From an uncultured Nitrosomonadales bacterium (GTDB lineage Bacteria > Pseudomonadota > Gammaproteobacteria > Burkholderiales > Gallionellaceae), in assembly GCA_903878125.1 (NCBI GenBank), contig CAIRGS010000242.1, forward strand, positions 1 through 33,771: a stretch of 33,771 nucleotides of DNA, given 5' to 3'. Positions within the stretch are counted from its first letter, which is position 1. Every line of letters starts with the position of its first letter. The notes under the pieces were generated by a model. That model saw only the letters and a list, made by a program, of their open reading frames with translations. It made no database searches and was not told the origin of the DNA. Below, piece by piece: positions 7,795 through 17,003 of this stretch. The translations under genes and the position numbers were made by a program.

Positions 7795-8430
7795 ATGGAA
7801 GCCCACATGACAATACAGGTTATGAAGCAGGCTATCAGACAACGTATAATTGCGGACCGCGAGCAATTGACCGCGGCTGAGAGAGCTCGCTTAAGCCAGG
7901 CCATCTCGGAGCGCATCGCCAGCCTGGATGCTTATCGCACGGCCAATACGGTACTGGCTTACATGAGCTTCGGCGCGGAGTTCTCCTCCGACGAATGGGT
8001 GCAACAGGCATTGCGCGATGATAAGTGCGTGCTGTTGCCCAAGGTGAACCGCGCCACGAATGAATTGGATATTTACCGCGTGTCCAACTTGCAGCATGAT
8101 TTGGCGCCCGGCCTGTGGCATATTCGCGAACCGCTGGTTGAGCGCTGTGCCAAAATAAATACGTTGGAAGAAGTGGGTTTCATCTTGTTGCCGGGCATCG
8201 CATTCGGACGCGACGGTGCGCGACTAGGTTACGGCGGCGGATTTTATGACAAGCTGCTAGCGCGAATTAAGAATGAAACCCCGGGTTGCTGCCCTGCGCT
8301 GGTTGCAGGAGCATTCGCTATCCAGCTGACTGAAGGCCTGCCGCAGGAAGCCACCGACCACAAAGTGGAATGGGTGGTGACGGAGAGTGAGACGATACAG
8401 TGCGTTCTTGATAAGCATATGGACAGATAG
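7795..8430 (+). CDS. ygfA: 5-formyltetrahydrofolate cyclo-ligase
   Basis: About 211 aa from the ATG at 7795. The enzyme converts 5-formyl-THF to 5,10-methenyl-THF with ATP, returning stored folate to one-carbon metabolism. Family features are the N-terminal helix IRQRIIADREQL, the IREP element after the middle and the C-terminal nucleotide/substrate block LLPGIAFGRDGARLGYGGGFYDKLL. An AGGA lies 10 bases before the ATG at 7795; an ATG at 7807 is equally usable, and the frame opens at a GTG at 7774. The length is slightly above the usual 180-200 aa. Upstream sits a strong promoter and a folded leader; downstream is aceE on the same strand after about 80 bases. Confidence 0.93.
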   Translation: MEAHMTIQVMKQAIRQRIIADREQLTAAERARLSQAISERIASLDAYRTANTVLAYMSFGAEFSSDEWVQQALRDDKCVLLPKVNRATNELDIYRVSNLQHDLAPGLWHIREPLVERCAKINTLEEVGFILLPGIAFGRDGARLGYGGGFYDKLLARIKNETPGCCPALVAGAFAIQLTEGLPQEATDHKVEWVVTESETIQCVLDKHMDR

Positions 8431-8464
8431 GTGCGCCTGTACACCATCACAAAATAAACAGCTT

Positions 8465-8480
8465 GGTGCATAAATGCACC
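8465..8480. other. perfect inverted repeat in front of aceE
   Basis: GGTGCA (8465-8470), TAAA, TGCACC (8475-8480), lying 30 bases before the aceE ATG. It could be a protein-binding operator or a small RNA hairpin in the leader. It is not followed by T residues, so it is not a terminator. It does not match the enterobacterial PdhR operator as I know it. Confidence 0.35.
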
Positions 8481-8510
8481 GACCAACAACGAGTGATAGA
8501 GAGTAGATAT

Positions 8511-11171
8511 ATGGCAGATTTACCTGATAACGATTCACAGGAAACACAAGAGTGGCTGGATGCACTGGACTCAGTGCTGGAGCATGAAAGCGCGGATCGC
8601 GCTCATTACCTGATCGGCCAACTGATCCGAAAAGCGCACTTGGCCGGTGTCGCTCTGCCGATCAGCACAATCACGCCTTACCTGAATACCATACCGCTCG
8701 ACAAGGAGCAACGCTCGGTCGGCAATCATGAACTCGAGCATCGCATTCGCGCCCTGACGCGATGGAACGCGATGGTTATTGTGTTAAACGCCAATCGCGA
8801 GTCGTCTGAACTGGGTGGCCACATCGCCACCTTCGCTTCAGCGGCCACGTTGTATGACGTGGCCTTCAACCACTTTTTCCATGGCAAGACCGAGACTCAC
8901 GGCGGTGATCTGATTTATTTCCAAGGGCATGCATCGCCCGGCATCTACGCACGCGCTTTTCTTGAGGGGCGCCTCAGCGAGGAGCAGCTGTACAATTTCC
9001 GCCGAGAAGTCAATGGCGGCGGCTTATCCTCTTACCCCCATCCGTGGCTAATGCCCGATTTCTGGCAGTTCCCCACTGTGTCCATGGGTTTGGGCCCGCT
9101 GATGTCTATTTACCAAGCGCGTTTCATGCGTTATCTGGAGTATCGGGGCATTGCCAGCACCGATGGCCGCAAGGTATGGGCATTCCTCGGTGATGGTGAA
9201 ACTGATGAACCGGAATCGCTGGGGGCGATTTCGATGGCCGCGCGCGAGAAACTCGATAATCTGATTTTTGTCGTTAACTGTAACCTGCAACGACTGGACG
9301 GCCCCGTCCGTGGCAACGGCAAGATCATTCAAGAACTAGAAGGTGTATTCCGTGGCGCGGGCTGGAACGTGATCAAAGTGGTTTGGGGAGGACAATGGGA
9401 TCGTTTGTTCGCGAAGGACAAGACAGGACTTTTGCTGAAGCGCATGGAAGAAGTGGTAGACGGCGAATATCAGACATATAAATCCAAAAGTGGCGCCTAT
9501 GTGCGTGAACATTTTTTCGGCAAATACCCCGAGCTACTTGAACTGGTCGCTGATATGTCGGACGATGAAATCTGGCGTCTTGATCGTGGCGGCCACGATC
9601 CGCATAAAGTTTTTGCCGCTTACGCGGCCGCAGCAAACCATAAGGGGCAACCCACCGTCATTCTGGCCAAGACCATAAAGGGCTATGGCATGGGGGAAGC
9701 CGGTGAAGCCCAAAACATCACCCACCAGCAAAAGAAAGTGGGCGGTGAAGCACTGAGCAAATTCCGTGATCGCTTTAATATTCCAGTGACCGATGATCAG
9801 CTCGGCAAATTGCCCTTCTGTCGTCCACCCGATGATAGTTTGGAAATGAGTTATCTGCGCGAGCGGAGCAAGGCCATGGGCACCGTACCCAATCGCAAAA
9901 TAGTGGCACAGCCATTGCAAATTCCAGGACTGGATGCTTTCGAAGTATTGCTTAAAGGTACTGAAGACCGCGAGATTTCCACCACCATGGCTTTCGTGCG
10001 CATGCTGGGCATTCTGGTGAAGGACAAAAATATTGGCAAGCTGGTGGTGCCCATCGTGCCGGATGAATCGCGCACTTTCGGCATGGAAGGATTGTTCCGC
10101 CAGCTCAGCATTTTTTCTCAGGTTGGCCAGTTGTATACGCCGCAGGATGCCGATCAGTTGATGTTCTACAAGGAAGATAAGGCCGGACAGATTTTGCAGG
10201 AAGGCATCAATGAAGCGGGCGCGATGTCATCGTGGATTGCCGCATCCACGGCATACGCCAACCATGGTGTCGCGATGGTGCCGTTCTATATTTACTATTC
10301 CATGTTTGGCTTTCAGCGCGTCGGCGATTTGATGTGGGCAGCGGGCGACCAGCGTGCACGCGGTTTTCTGCTAGGAGGCACGGCCGGGCGCACTACGTTG
10401 AATGGTGAAGGCCTGCAACATCAAGACGGCCACAGCCATCTGATGGCGGCGACCATTCCTAACTGCGTGTCCTACGATCCAACCTTTGCTTACGAACTGG
10501 CGGTGATTATTCAGGATGGCATGCGCCGCATGTATCAGGAACAAGAAGATGTGTTCTATTACCTCACTGTGATGAATGAAAATTACGCGCATCCGGCCAT
10601 GCCGGAGGGTGCGGAGACCGGCATTATCAGGGGCATGTATTTATTTAATGAAGGTAAAGCCCAATCCGCCACAATGCCCACGGTGCAACTTCTGGGCAGC
10701 GGTACTATTCTGCGCGAAGTGATCGCAGCAGCTGAATTATTGGAGAAGGATTTTGGCGTAGTTTCCGGCACCTGGAGCGTAACCAGCTTCAATGAATTAC
10801 GTCGAGATGGACTGGATTGTGAGCGCTGGAACATGCTGCATCCTGAAGCTGCGCCACGCGTAAGTTACGCCGAGCAATGTTTGGGCAAGCGCAAGGGACC
10901 TGTCATTGCAGCAACCGATTACATTAAAAGCTACGCTGACCAGATTCGTGCCTTTTTGCCTGGCAATTACAAAGTGTTGGGCACGGACGGTTTTGGCCGT
11001 TCTGATACGCGTAAAAAGCTACGCCATTTCTTTGAAGTTGATCGTTATTACATTGCAGTCGCCGCGCTGAAAGCGCTGGCTGACGAAGGCACGGTAGCCA
11101 TGAGCGAAGTTAGCAAAGCGCTCAAGCTATACAATATCAATCCCGATAAACCGAATCCAACTACGGTTTGA
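8511..11171 (+). CDS. aceE: pyruvate dehydrogenase E1 component, homodimeric type
   Basis: An 886-aa thiamine diphosphate enzyme that decarboxylates pyruvate and transfers the acetyl group to the E2 lipoyl arm. The ThDP-binding motif runs from GDGETDEPESLG to NCNLQRLDG in the N-terminal third. GHASPGIYARAF precedes it and carries a conserved active-site histidine region. The C-terminal part has the pyrimidine-binding and transketolase-C-like domains (for example GTAGRTTLNGEGLQHQDGHS). The single-chain length identifies the alpha2 type of proteobacteria. The frame is open from 8463, but the ATG at 8511, after a GAG-containing site and beginning MADLPDNDSQ, fits the family. aceF follows after 17 bases. 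Confidence 0.97.
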   Translation: MADLPDNDSQETQEWLDALDSVLEHESADRAHYLIGQLIRKAHLAGVALPISTITPYLNTIPLDKEQRSVGNHELEHRIRALTRWNAMVIVLNANRESSELGGHIATFASAATLYDVAFNHFFHGKTETHGGDLIYFQGHASPGIYARAFLEGRLSEEQLYNFRREVNGGGLSSYPHPWLMPDFWQFPTVSMGLGPLMSIYQARFMRYLEYRGIASTDGRKVWAFLGDGETDEPESLGAISMAAREKLDNLIFVVNCNLQRLDGPVRGNGKIIQELEGVFRGAGWNVIKVVWGGQWDRLFAKDKTGLLLKRMEEVVDGEYQTYKSKSGAYVREHFFGKYPELLELVADMSDDEIWRLDRGGHDPHKVFAAYAAAANHKGQPTVILAKTIKGYGMGEAGEAQNITHQQKKVGGEALSKFRDRFNIPVTDDQLGKLPFCRPPDDSLEMSYLRERSKAMGTVPNRKIVAQPLQIPGLDAFEVLLKGTEDREISTTMAFVRMLGILVKDKNIGKLVVPIVPDESRTFGMEGLFRQLSIFSQVGQLYTPQDADQLMFYKEDKAGQILQEGINEAGAMSSWIAASTAYANHGVAMVPFYIYYSMFGFQRVGDLMWAAGDQRARGFLLGGTAGRTTLNGEGLQHQDGHSHLMAATIPNCVSYDPTFAYELAVIIQDGMRRMYQEQEDVFYYLTVMNENYAHPAMPEGAETGIIRGMYLFNEGKAQSATMPTVQLLGSGTILREVIAAAELLEKDFGVVSGTWSVTSFNELRRDGLDCERWNMLHPEAAPRVSYAEQCLGKRKGPVIAATDYIKSYADQIRAFLPGNYKVLGTDGFGRSDTRKKLRHFFEVDRYYIAVAALKALADEGTVAMSEVSKALKLYNINPDKPNPTTV

Positions 11172-11188
11172 GCGGGCAGGAGACACGC

Positions 11189-12478
11189 GTGACAGAAATC
11201 AAACAAGTACTTATGCCGGACATCGGTGATTCCAAAGATGTGCCAATAATAGACATAATGGTAAAAGCGGGTGATGCGGTCAAGGCTGAGCAGTCCCTGC
11301 TTACCCTTGAAACTGACAAGGCTACGATGGATGTACCCGCTCCATTTGATGGAGTGGTGAAAAATGTTAGCGTTAAAGTGGGCGACAAAATATCGGAAGG
11401 CGCGCTGATTTTATTGATGGAAACCAGTACAGCGGAAACGTCTGCTGTAATTAGCCCCACCACCACACCGGCTCCGGCAAAAGAAGCTACAAATCCTATT
11501 GCCGCAACTCCTGTTACAGCGCCTGCTGCCACGCCCATTGTGGCGCCAACCGGTTTTCAAAGCAGCCCTACAGGCAAAGCGCATGCCAGTCCGTCCATTC
11601 GGCATTTTGCGCGCGAACTAGGGATTGACCTTACGCGCGTAAAAGGCAGCGGGGAAAAGGGACGCATTACCAAAAATGATGTGCAGAGCTTCGTTAAAGC
11701 TGGACTTGCACAACCGCAAGACGGCTCGGGCGGCGGCGGTTTGCAGATATCAGCCATGCCAGTAGTAGATTTTTCCAGGTTCGGTGCTATAGAAACCAAG
11801 CCGCTCTCGCGCATCAAGAAGCTTTCTGGTGCCAATCTTCATCGCAACTGGGTCTCCATCCCGCACATTACCCAGCACGATGAGGCTGACATCACCGAGA
11901 TGGAAGTTTTTCGCAAGGAGTTGGGCGAGGAATACTCAAAGCAGGGAATAAAAATTACGCCGCTGGCTTTCTTGCTCAAGGCTGTGGTGACAGCTATGCA
12001 GCAATATCCGAATTTCAATTCATCATTAGATGCCAGCGGTGAAAACCTGGTGCTGAAAAAATATTTTCATATCGGCGTGGCAGTGGATACGCCGGATGGC
12101 TTGATGGTGCCAGTGTTGCGCGATGTGGATCAAAAGGGCATGGCTCAGCTGGCCAAGGAGTTGGGCGAGATTAGCACCAAGGCGCGGGAGAAAAAGCTCC
12201 CCGCAACCGCCATGCAAGGTGGCTGCTTCACTATTTCCAGTCTGGGCGGCATCGGCGGAACAGCTTTTACACCTATTATTAATGCGCCGGAAGTGGCTAT
12301 CCTGGGTGTATCCAGGGCGAGCATAAAGCCAGTATTCAAAGAGGGTGAATTCGTGCCGCGGCTAATGTTGCCACTGTCGCTGTCATATGATCATCGCGTA
12401 ATCGATGGTGCAGAGGCAGTGCATTTCACGAGTTATCTTGGAAAAGTATTGTCGGATGTTCGCCGATTGGTGCTATAA
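11189..12478 (+). CDS. aceF: dihydrolipoamide acetyltransferase, E2 of pyruvate dehydrogenase
   Basis: A 429-aa E2 core subunit. One lipoyl domain (1-75) carries the lipoylated Lys44 in LETDKATMDVP. An Ala/Pro/Thr-rich swinging linker (about 80-125) follows, then a peripheral subunit-binding domain (about 133-170, ASPSIRHFARELGIDL) and the catalytic acetyltransferase domain with the active-site histidine in LSYDHRVIDGAEAVHF. The frame is open from a TTG at 11168, but the GTG at 11189 has AGGAG 6 bases upstream and starts the protein exactly at the lipoyl domain (MTEIKQVLMP). It has one lipoyl domain, where E. coli has three. The E3 gene is not adjacent; nadD follows after 3 bases. Confidence 0.95.
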   Translation: MTEIKQVLMPDIGDSKDVPIIDIMVKAGDAVKAEQSLLTLETDKATMDVPAPFDGVVKNVSVKVGDKISEGALILLMETSTAETSAVISPTTTPAPAKEATNPIAATPVTAPAATPIVAPTGFQSSPTGKAHASPSIRHFARELGIDLTRVKGSGEKGRITKNDVQSFVKAGLAQPQDGSGGGGLQISAMPVVDFSRFGAIETKPLSRIKKLSGANLHRNWVSIPHITQHDEADITEMEVFRKELGEEYSKQGIKITPLAFLLKAVVTAMQQYPNFNSSLDASGENLVLKKYFHIGVAVDTPDGLMVPVLRDVDQKGMAQLAKELGEISTKAREKKLPATAMQGGCFTISSLGGIGGTAFTPIINAPEVAILGVSRASIKPVFKEGEFVPRLMLPLSLSYDHRVIDGAEAVHFTSYLGKVLSDVRRLVL

Positions 12479-12481
12479 CCT

Positions 12482-13138
12482 GTGAACCAAGCCCCTATCG
12501 GCATCTTGGGCGGCACGTTCGATCCTGTCCATAACGGTCATCTACGCTTGGCACAGGAAGCGCTGGAGCAATGTGACCTTGCTGCGATACACTTCATTCC
12601 CAGCGGTACGCCGCCGCACCGCACTGCACCGCACGCTAGCGCAGTGCAACGTCTGGATATGGTCCGTCTGGCATTGCAAGGCAACGCGGCTTTCGTACTG
12701 GATGAACGCGAAATTTATCGCATCGATCCGTGTTATACGGTAGGCACGCTTACTGCGCTGCGTGCCGAGCTAGGCATGCAACAGCCGCTGTGTTTGTTGA
12801 TGGGCGGTGATGCCTTCCTGCTGTTACACTCTTGGCATGAATGGCAAAGCTTGTTCGAACTGTCGCACATAGTGGTCATGCAGCGTGACGGGCAGCCGCT
12901 TGGCAATGCCATAAATAGTGCTAACGAGGCTTTGCGCGATGAATACAGGGCTCGCCTCGCTCCGTCGCCCCGCGTTCTGCGTGACTCGCCTGCCGGGGCG
13001 ATCCTGGTGGCAAATATGCCTGCCCTGGAGATTTCCGCCACTGATATTCGTAAACGTTGTGCCGAAAAAAAAAACATACATTACCTGCTACCAGACGTAG
13101 TAGCCGATTACATTCAATTACATCACCTATATACCTAA
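12482..13138 (+). CDS. nadD: nicotinate-nucleotide adenylyltransferase
   Basis: A 218-aa nucleotidyltransferase that makes deamido-NAD from nicotinate mononucleotide and ATP. The adenylyl-binding signature GGTFDPVHNGHLRLA is near residues 10-24, and the C-terminal ISATDIRKR fits the ISSTxIR motif. The start is a GTG at 12482, 3 bases after the aceF stop. It opens a compact run with rsfS, rlmH, maf and rng, the usual betaproteobacterial order. Confidence 0.96.
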   Translation: MNQAPIGILGGTFDPVHNGHLRLAQEALEQCDLAAIHFIPSGTPPHRTAPHASAVQRLDMVRLALQGNAAFVLDEREIYRIDPCYTVGTLTALRAELGMQQPLCLLMGGDAFLLLHSWHEWQSLFELSHIVVMQRDGQPLGNAINSANEALRDEYRARLAPSPRVLRDSPAGAILVANMPALEISATDIRKRCAEKKNIHYLLPDVVADYIQLHHLYT

Positions 13139-13139
13139 C

Positions 13140-13499
13140 ATGCTAACCATTGAAGAAAAAATCCAGGCCGTAGTGACCGCATTGGAAGATATTAAAGCCA
13201 ATGATATCAGCGTCCTCGATACCAGTAAAAAGAGTCAACTATTCGAGCGCATGGTGATTGCCAGCGCCAATTCACCGCGTCAAACTAGGGCCTTAGCCGA
13301 CCATGTATCCAAGCAACTCAAACTGCTCGGCGAGCCCGCGCTCAGCATAGAAGGTGAAGAAAGCGGGGAGTGGGTGCTGGTTGATCTCGGCGAAGTGGTT
13401 GTGCATATCATGCAGCCTGCAGTGCGCACCTTCTACCAGCTGGAAGAGCTATGGACCATGAGGCATCTGCCGCCTATGGCGGCTAGCGAACCAAAATGA
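13140..13499 (+). CDS. rsfS: ribosome silencing factor RsfS
   Basis: A 119-aa member of the RsfS/Iojap (DUF143) family. It binds ribosomal protein uL14 on the 50S subunit and blocks subunit joining under nutrient limitation. The family pattern is visible in [52 protein letters not shown] and FYQLEELW. It starts one base after nadD ends and its stop overlaps the rlmH start by 4 bases, so translation is likely coupled. Confidence 0.96.
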   Translation: MLTIEEKIQAVVTALEDIKANDISVLDTSKKSQLFERMVIASANSPRQTRALADHVSKQLKLLGEPALSIEGEESGEWVLVDLGEVVVHIMQPAVRTFYQLEELWTMRHLPPMAASEPK

Positions 13500-13966
13500 A
13501 ACTGTGGTTGGTAGCGGTCGGGCACAAGATGCCGGCCTGGATTACTGCAGGTTTCACCGAGTATACCAAGCGTATGGCACGCGAGGCTCAAATCGAACTG
13601 ATAGAGATAAAGCCGGAGCCGCGAACCACCGGCAAGAGCGTAACGCAGATGATGGACGCAGAAGCACAGCGTATATTATCCGCTCTGCCGAAGGATGTGC
13701 TGCGCATCGCGTTGGACGAGCGCGGCGCGCATTTCTCCACCAAACAGTTGGCGCAACAAATGGAAAGTTGGATGGGCAGCGGGCGTGATGTGGCCTTTAT
13801 CATTGGGGGCGCGGATGGCTTGCACGAGTCCGTAAAAAGCAGTGCGCAGCAGTTGCTGGCGCTATCGATCATGACACTGCCGCATGGCTTGGTACGAGTA
13901 TTGCTGGCGGAACAGCTGTATCGCGCCCACAGCTTGTTGCACAATCACCCTTATCATCGTGAATGA
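13496..13966 (+). CDS. rlmH: 23S rRNA (pseudouridine1915-N3)-methyltransferase
   Basis: A 156-aa SPOUT-class methyltransferase that modifies pseudouridine 1915 in helix 69 of 23S rRNA. The SAM-binding knot is [13 protein letters not shown] (about 101-113), and the C-terminal [21 protein letters not shown] contains the conserved His-Pro-Tyr-His end of the family. The length equals the family norm (155-157 aa). It overlaps rsfS by ATGA, a pairing of two ribosome-acting genes that is widely conserved. Confidence 0.97.
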   Translation: MKLWLVAVGHKMPAWITAGFTEYTKRMAREAQIELIEIKPEPRTTGKSVTQMMDAEAQRILSALPKDVLRIALDERGAHFSTKQLAQQMESWMGSGRDVAFIIGGADGLHESVKSSAQQLLALSIMTLPHGLVRVLLAEQLYRAHSLLHNHPYHRE

Positions 13967-13998
13967 TGCGGCCCGCTAATACAGGATTTTAAAGAGCC

Positions 13999-14616
13999 AT
14001 GATTTCCCACCCACGCATTTACCTTTCCTCGCAAAGCCCGCGTCGCCGAGAGCTGCTGAAGCAAATTGGGATTAATTTTGAAACGCTGCTATTACGTTCC
14101 AACTCATCTCGCAAGATAGATGTGGATGAAACTCCGCACAAAAATGAGCTACCGGAAACTCATGTGCAAAGGGTTTGTCAGGAGAAAGTGAATGCCGGAT
14201 GGATGTCTCTGCAATCCCGCAATTTACCTCCACTCCCGGTTTTAGCTGCCGACACGAGCGTTATTTTGGACGGCAAGATTATTGGCAAGCCGCAAGATCA
14301 TGAACAGGCTGCGGCCACTCTGCGTGCTCTGTCCGGACGCCAACACCAAGTATTGAGTGCTGTCGCAGTTGCCTTCGAAGAACGCATAAAAATGCGCTTA
14401 TCGGTCAGTCAAGTTACTATGGTCACGCTTAGCGAAGAGCGCATCCGCCGCTACATTCTCACCAGCGAGCCGCTGGACAAGGCCGGCGCGTATGCCATCC
14501 AAGGTTACGCTGCGGCATTCATACAACACATAGACGGCAGCTATTCAGGTGTAATGGGCTTACCCCTGTTCGAAACAGCTGAGCTGCTGCAAACATTCGG
14601 TTACCCCATCCTGTGA
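13999..14616 (+). CDS. maf: Maf-family nucleoside triphosphate pyrophosphatase
   Basis: A 205-aa house-cleaning pyrophosphatase that hydrolyses non-canonical or excess nucleoside triphosphates. The Maf signature SSQSPRRRELLKQIG is at residues 10-24. The catalytic-region AADTSVILDGKIIGKPQD is near 90, and GYAAAFIQHIDGSYSGVMGLPL contains the conserved C-terminal motif. The DTSV form with GKP suggests the YhdE-type (dTTP/UTP) branch, which I infer and have not tested. It overlaps rng by 4 bases. Confidence 0.93.
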   Translation: MISHPRIYLSSQSPRRRELLKQIGINFETLLLRSNSSRKIDVDETPHKNELPETHVQRVCQEKVNAGWMSLQSRNLPPLPVLAADTSVILDGKIIGKPQDHEQAAATLRALSGRQHQVLSAVAVAFEERIKMRLSVSQVTMVTLSEERIRRYILTSEPLDKAGAYAIQGYAAAFIQHIDGSYSGVMGLPLFETAELLQTFGYPIL

Positions 14617-16067
14617 ATGACGAAATTCTAATCAACGTCACCCCGCAGGAAACCCGCGTTGCAGTAATGCAACAGGGAATAGTGCAACAACTCCATATTG
14701 AGCGCGGCAGTCATCTCGGAATAGTCAGCAATGTGTATGTCGGGCGCGTGAAACGCGTACTGCCTGGCATGCAATCCGCTTTCATCGATATTGGGCTGGA
14801 ACGCTCTGCTTTTCTGCATGTTGCGGACATATGGGAAAACCACAATAACAGCGATACTGCCAAGCCCATCGAAAAAATGCTGCATGAGGGGCAGAGCCTG
14901 CTGGTACAAGTCATCAAAGACTCCATCGGCAGCAAGGGCGCCAGACTTTCCACTCAGATCAGCATTGCCGGACGTTTGCTGGTGTTTCTGCCGCAGGAAT
15001 CGCATATCGGCGTATCGCAACGCATTGAGAACGAGGCCGAGCGCGAACTGCTACGCACCAAGCTGCAACAGTTACTGCCTGAAAATAGCAGCGGCGGCTA
15101 TATCATCCGCACCATGGCAGAGACTGCGACTGACAAAGAGTTTCTCGCCGACATGGAATATCTCAACAAACTGTGGATCAAGCTCCAAGAAAAGGCGAAA
15201 ACATCCTCAGCTCCTTTTTTGTTATACCAAGAGCTCAACATCAGCCTCTGCGTGTTGCGCGATTTCGTCAACGAAGGCACTACGCGCATCTTGGTGGATT
15301 CAAGCGAAACTTATCAGCGTATGGCTGCTTTCGCACAGGATTATATCTCCAGTGCGGTGTCGCGGCTCGAGCACTATGTCGGCGAGCGGCCGCTATTTGA
15401 ACTGTATGGCGTGGAAGATGAGATTGAGCGTGCGCTGTCGCGCCGCGTGAATCTCAAGTCGGGGGGATATATCATTATCGACCAGACCGAAGCGCTCACC
15501 ACGGTCGACGTTAACACCGGTGGCTTCGTCGGCTCGCGTAATTTTGACGACACCATCTTCAAGACAAATCTGGATGCTGCACAAGTCATCGCGCGCCAGT
15601 TACGCCTGCGGAATTTGGGCGGCATCATCATTTGCGACTTTATTGACATGAATAACCAGGGACATCAGGATGCCGTGCTGGAAGAATTCAAGAAGTCGTT
15701 GGCAAACGATCACACCCGTATCACGGTAAACGGTTTTTCCGCTTTAGGGTTGGTGGAAATGACGCGCAAACGCACCCGCGAAAGCCTGGCTCACATACTG
15801 TGCGAGTCCTGCCCCACCTGCAAGGGGCGCGGCGAAGTAAAGACCGCACAGACCATCTGCTACGAAATTGTGCGCGAAATTACGCGCGAAGCACGCCAGT
15901 TTAACGCTCGTGAATATCGCATCCTGGCTTCGCAACTCGTCATCGACCTGTTTCTCGACGAAGAATCGCAAAGCTTGGCCCAGCTTTCTGATCTTATCGG
16001 CAAACCTGTGTCGCTACAGGTGGAAAGCTTGTATAGCCAAGAGCAATACGACATCATTTTAATGTGA
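14613..16067 (+). CDS. rng: ribonuclease G
   Basis: A 484-aa RNase E/G family endoribonuclease that matures the 5' end of 16S rRNA and takes part in mRNA decay. The S1 domain is at 35-125 (VYVGRVKRVLPGMQSAFIDI). The catalytic Mg-binding aspartates lie in TVDVNTGGF and IICDFIDMN. The Zn-link cysteines are in CESCPTCKGRG (about 398-408), and NGFSALGLVEMTRKRTRESL is typical. The protein stops after the Zn-link and small domain, without the long disordered tail of RNase E. The start is a GTG at 14613 overlapping the maf stop. It converges with hupE, 18 bases away, with no visible terminator. Confidence 0.96.
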   Translation: MNDEILINVTPQETRVAVMQQGIVQQLHIERGSHLGIVSNVYVGRVKRVLPGMQSAFIDIGLERSAFLHVADIWENHNNSDTAKPIEKMLHEGQSLLVQVIKDSIGSKGARLSTQISIAGRLLVFLPQESHIGVSQRIENEAERELLRTKLQQLLPENSSGGYIIRTMAETATDKEFLADMEYLNKLWIKLQEKAKTSSAPFLLYQELNISLCVLRDFVNEGTTRILVDSSETYQRMAAFAQDYISSAVSRLEHYVGERPLFELYGVEDEIERALSRRVNLKSGGYIIIDQTEALTTVDVNTGGFVGSRNFDDTIFKTNLDAAQVIARQLRLRNLGGIIICDFIDMNNQGHQDAVLEEFKKSLANDHTRITVNGFSALGLVEMTRKRTRESLAHILCESCPTCKGRGEVKTAQTICYEIVREITREARQFNAREYRILASQLVIDLFLDEESQSLAQLSDLIGKPVSLQVESLYSQEQYDIILM

Positions 16068-16085
16068 TGCCGTAGTAATGCCGGG

Positions 16086-16667
16086 TTAACTAGTTGATAG
16101 CAGCCATAAACCGCTGGCGGCGATGATGGCGCCCAGCATTTGCGGCAGGCGCACAAAACGGGCACGAGTAGTGATGCCGACCACGATACCTGCGAGATGG
16201 AGAACGACGGTTGCGGCAAGAAAACCCAGTGCATAGGCTTCCGCTTCGATAGCTCCGGACATTTCCAATCCATGGGCGTAACCATGAAAAAAACCGAACA
16301 AGGCGGTGATCGCAACGCTGAGCCGTGCTGAAAGTTTCAGCGAGAGTGCGGTGATAACTCCCAGTACCAACACTGAAGCAGCGATGCCTGATTCAATCAG
16401 CGGTAGAAACGGATAAATTAGCGCACACTTTGCGCCGACCACCATCATCAACATGAAAGCGGCGGGCAACAGCCCTATTTTCCGGCCGCCATTTTGTGCT
16501 GCCCACAGGCCAACGGCACCCATGGCGAGCAGATGATCAAATCCTCTGAACGGATGCATCATGCCAGCGCTCAATCCGGAAACATCATGGCCTGGATGGG
16601 CGAAGGCAGCGCTGCTAATGCCAAGCAGAATGAACGAAATCAGAAACTGTGCGGTCGGTTTATTCAT
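16086..16667 (-). CDS. hupE: HupE/UreJ family nickel/cobalt permease
   Basis: About 193 aa. A signal peptide ending SSAAFA is followed by HPGHD, a histidine pair exposed after cleavage. The HupE/UreJ signature HPFRGFDHLLAMGAVGLWA is in the first third and FGFFHGYAHGLEM in the second half; both carry metal-binding histidines in membrane segments. Six hydrophobic segments follow the signal. Family members take up Ni or Co. The ATG at 16667 is preferred over the upstream GTG at 16679 because GGGTGAGA sits before it. No hydrogenase or urease gene is in the window, so the metal cannot be assigned; cobalt would fit the cobalamin-dependent theme only loosely. Confidence 0.9.
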   Translation of the reverse strand: MNKPTAQFLISFILLGISSAAFAHPGHDVSGLSAGMMHPFRGFDHLLAMGAVGLWAAQNGGRKIGLLPAAFMLMMVVGAKCALIYPFLPLIESGIAASVLVLGVITALSLKLSARLSVAITALFGFFHGYAHGLEMSGAIEAEAYALGFLAATVVLHLAGIVVGITTRARFVRLPQMLGAIIAASGLWLLSTS

Positions 16668-16949
16668 CACGATTCTCACCCTTTGCAGATTGAAATTTCA
16701 GCTGCGACAATATCGAATTGTAGCCGCATTATGCAAAATTCAGCATTCAGAATGTTTTTCAAGCACTGATTAATACGATGTTTGGCAAGGACTATTCTGA
16801 CCTGCAATGACTGCTATCGCTGAATGCAGATACTGTCGTTCAAGTTTAGCTCCTCTTGTTTCATAGGCTCACTAGTATCGCAAATCGTAAATAACGAAAC
16901 ATATTGTTTAGGATTTACCCGCAGCATGGCAGTTGAGTTGCGGTAATTA

Positions 16950-17003
16950 CCCTCTCCCTAACCCCCTGCCGCTTGCGGGAGAGAGTTGGAGAGAGGGTTA
17001 GAG
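16950..17003. repeat. CCCTCTCCC palindromic intergenic repeat
   Basis: The left half begins ACCCTCTCCCTAACCCCCTG and the right half reads GCGGGAGAGAGTTGGAGAGA followed by GGGTTAG. They form an imperfect stem around CCGCTTGCGG. The composition and form match the short palindromes often scattered between genes in proteobacteria. No T-run follows. Confidence 0.6.
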
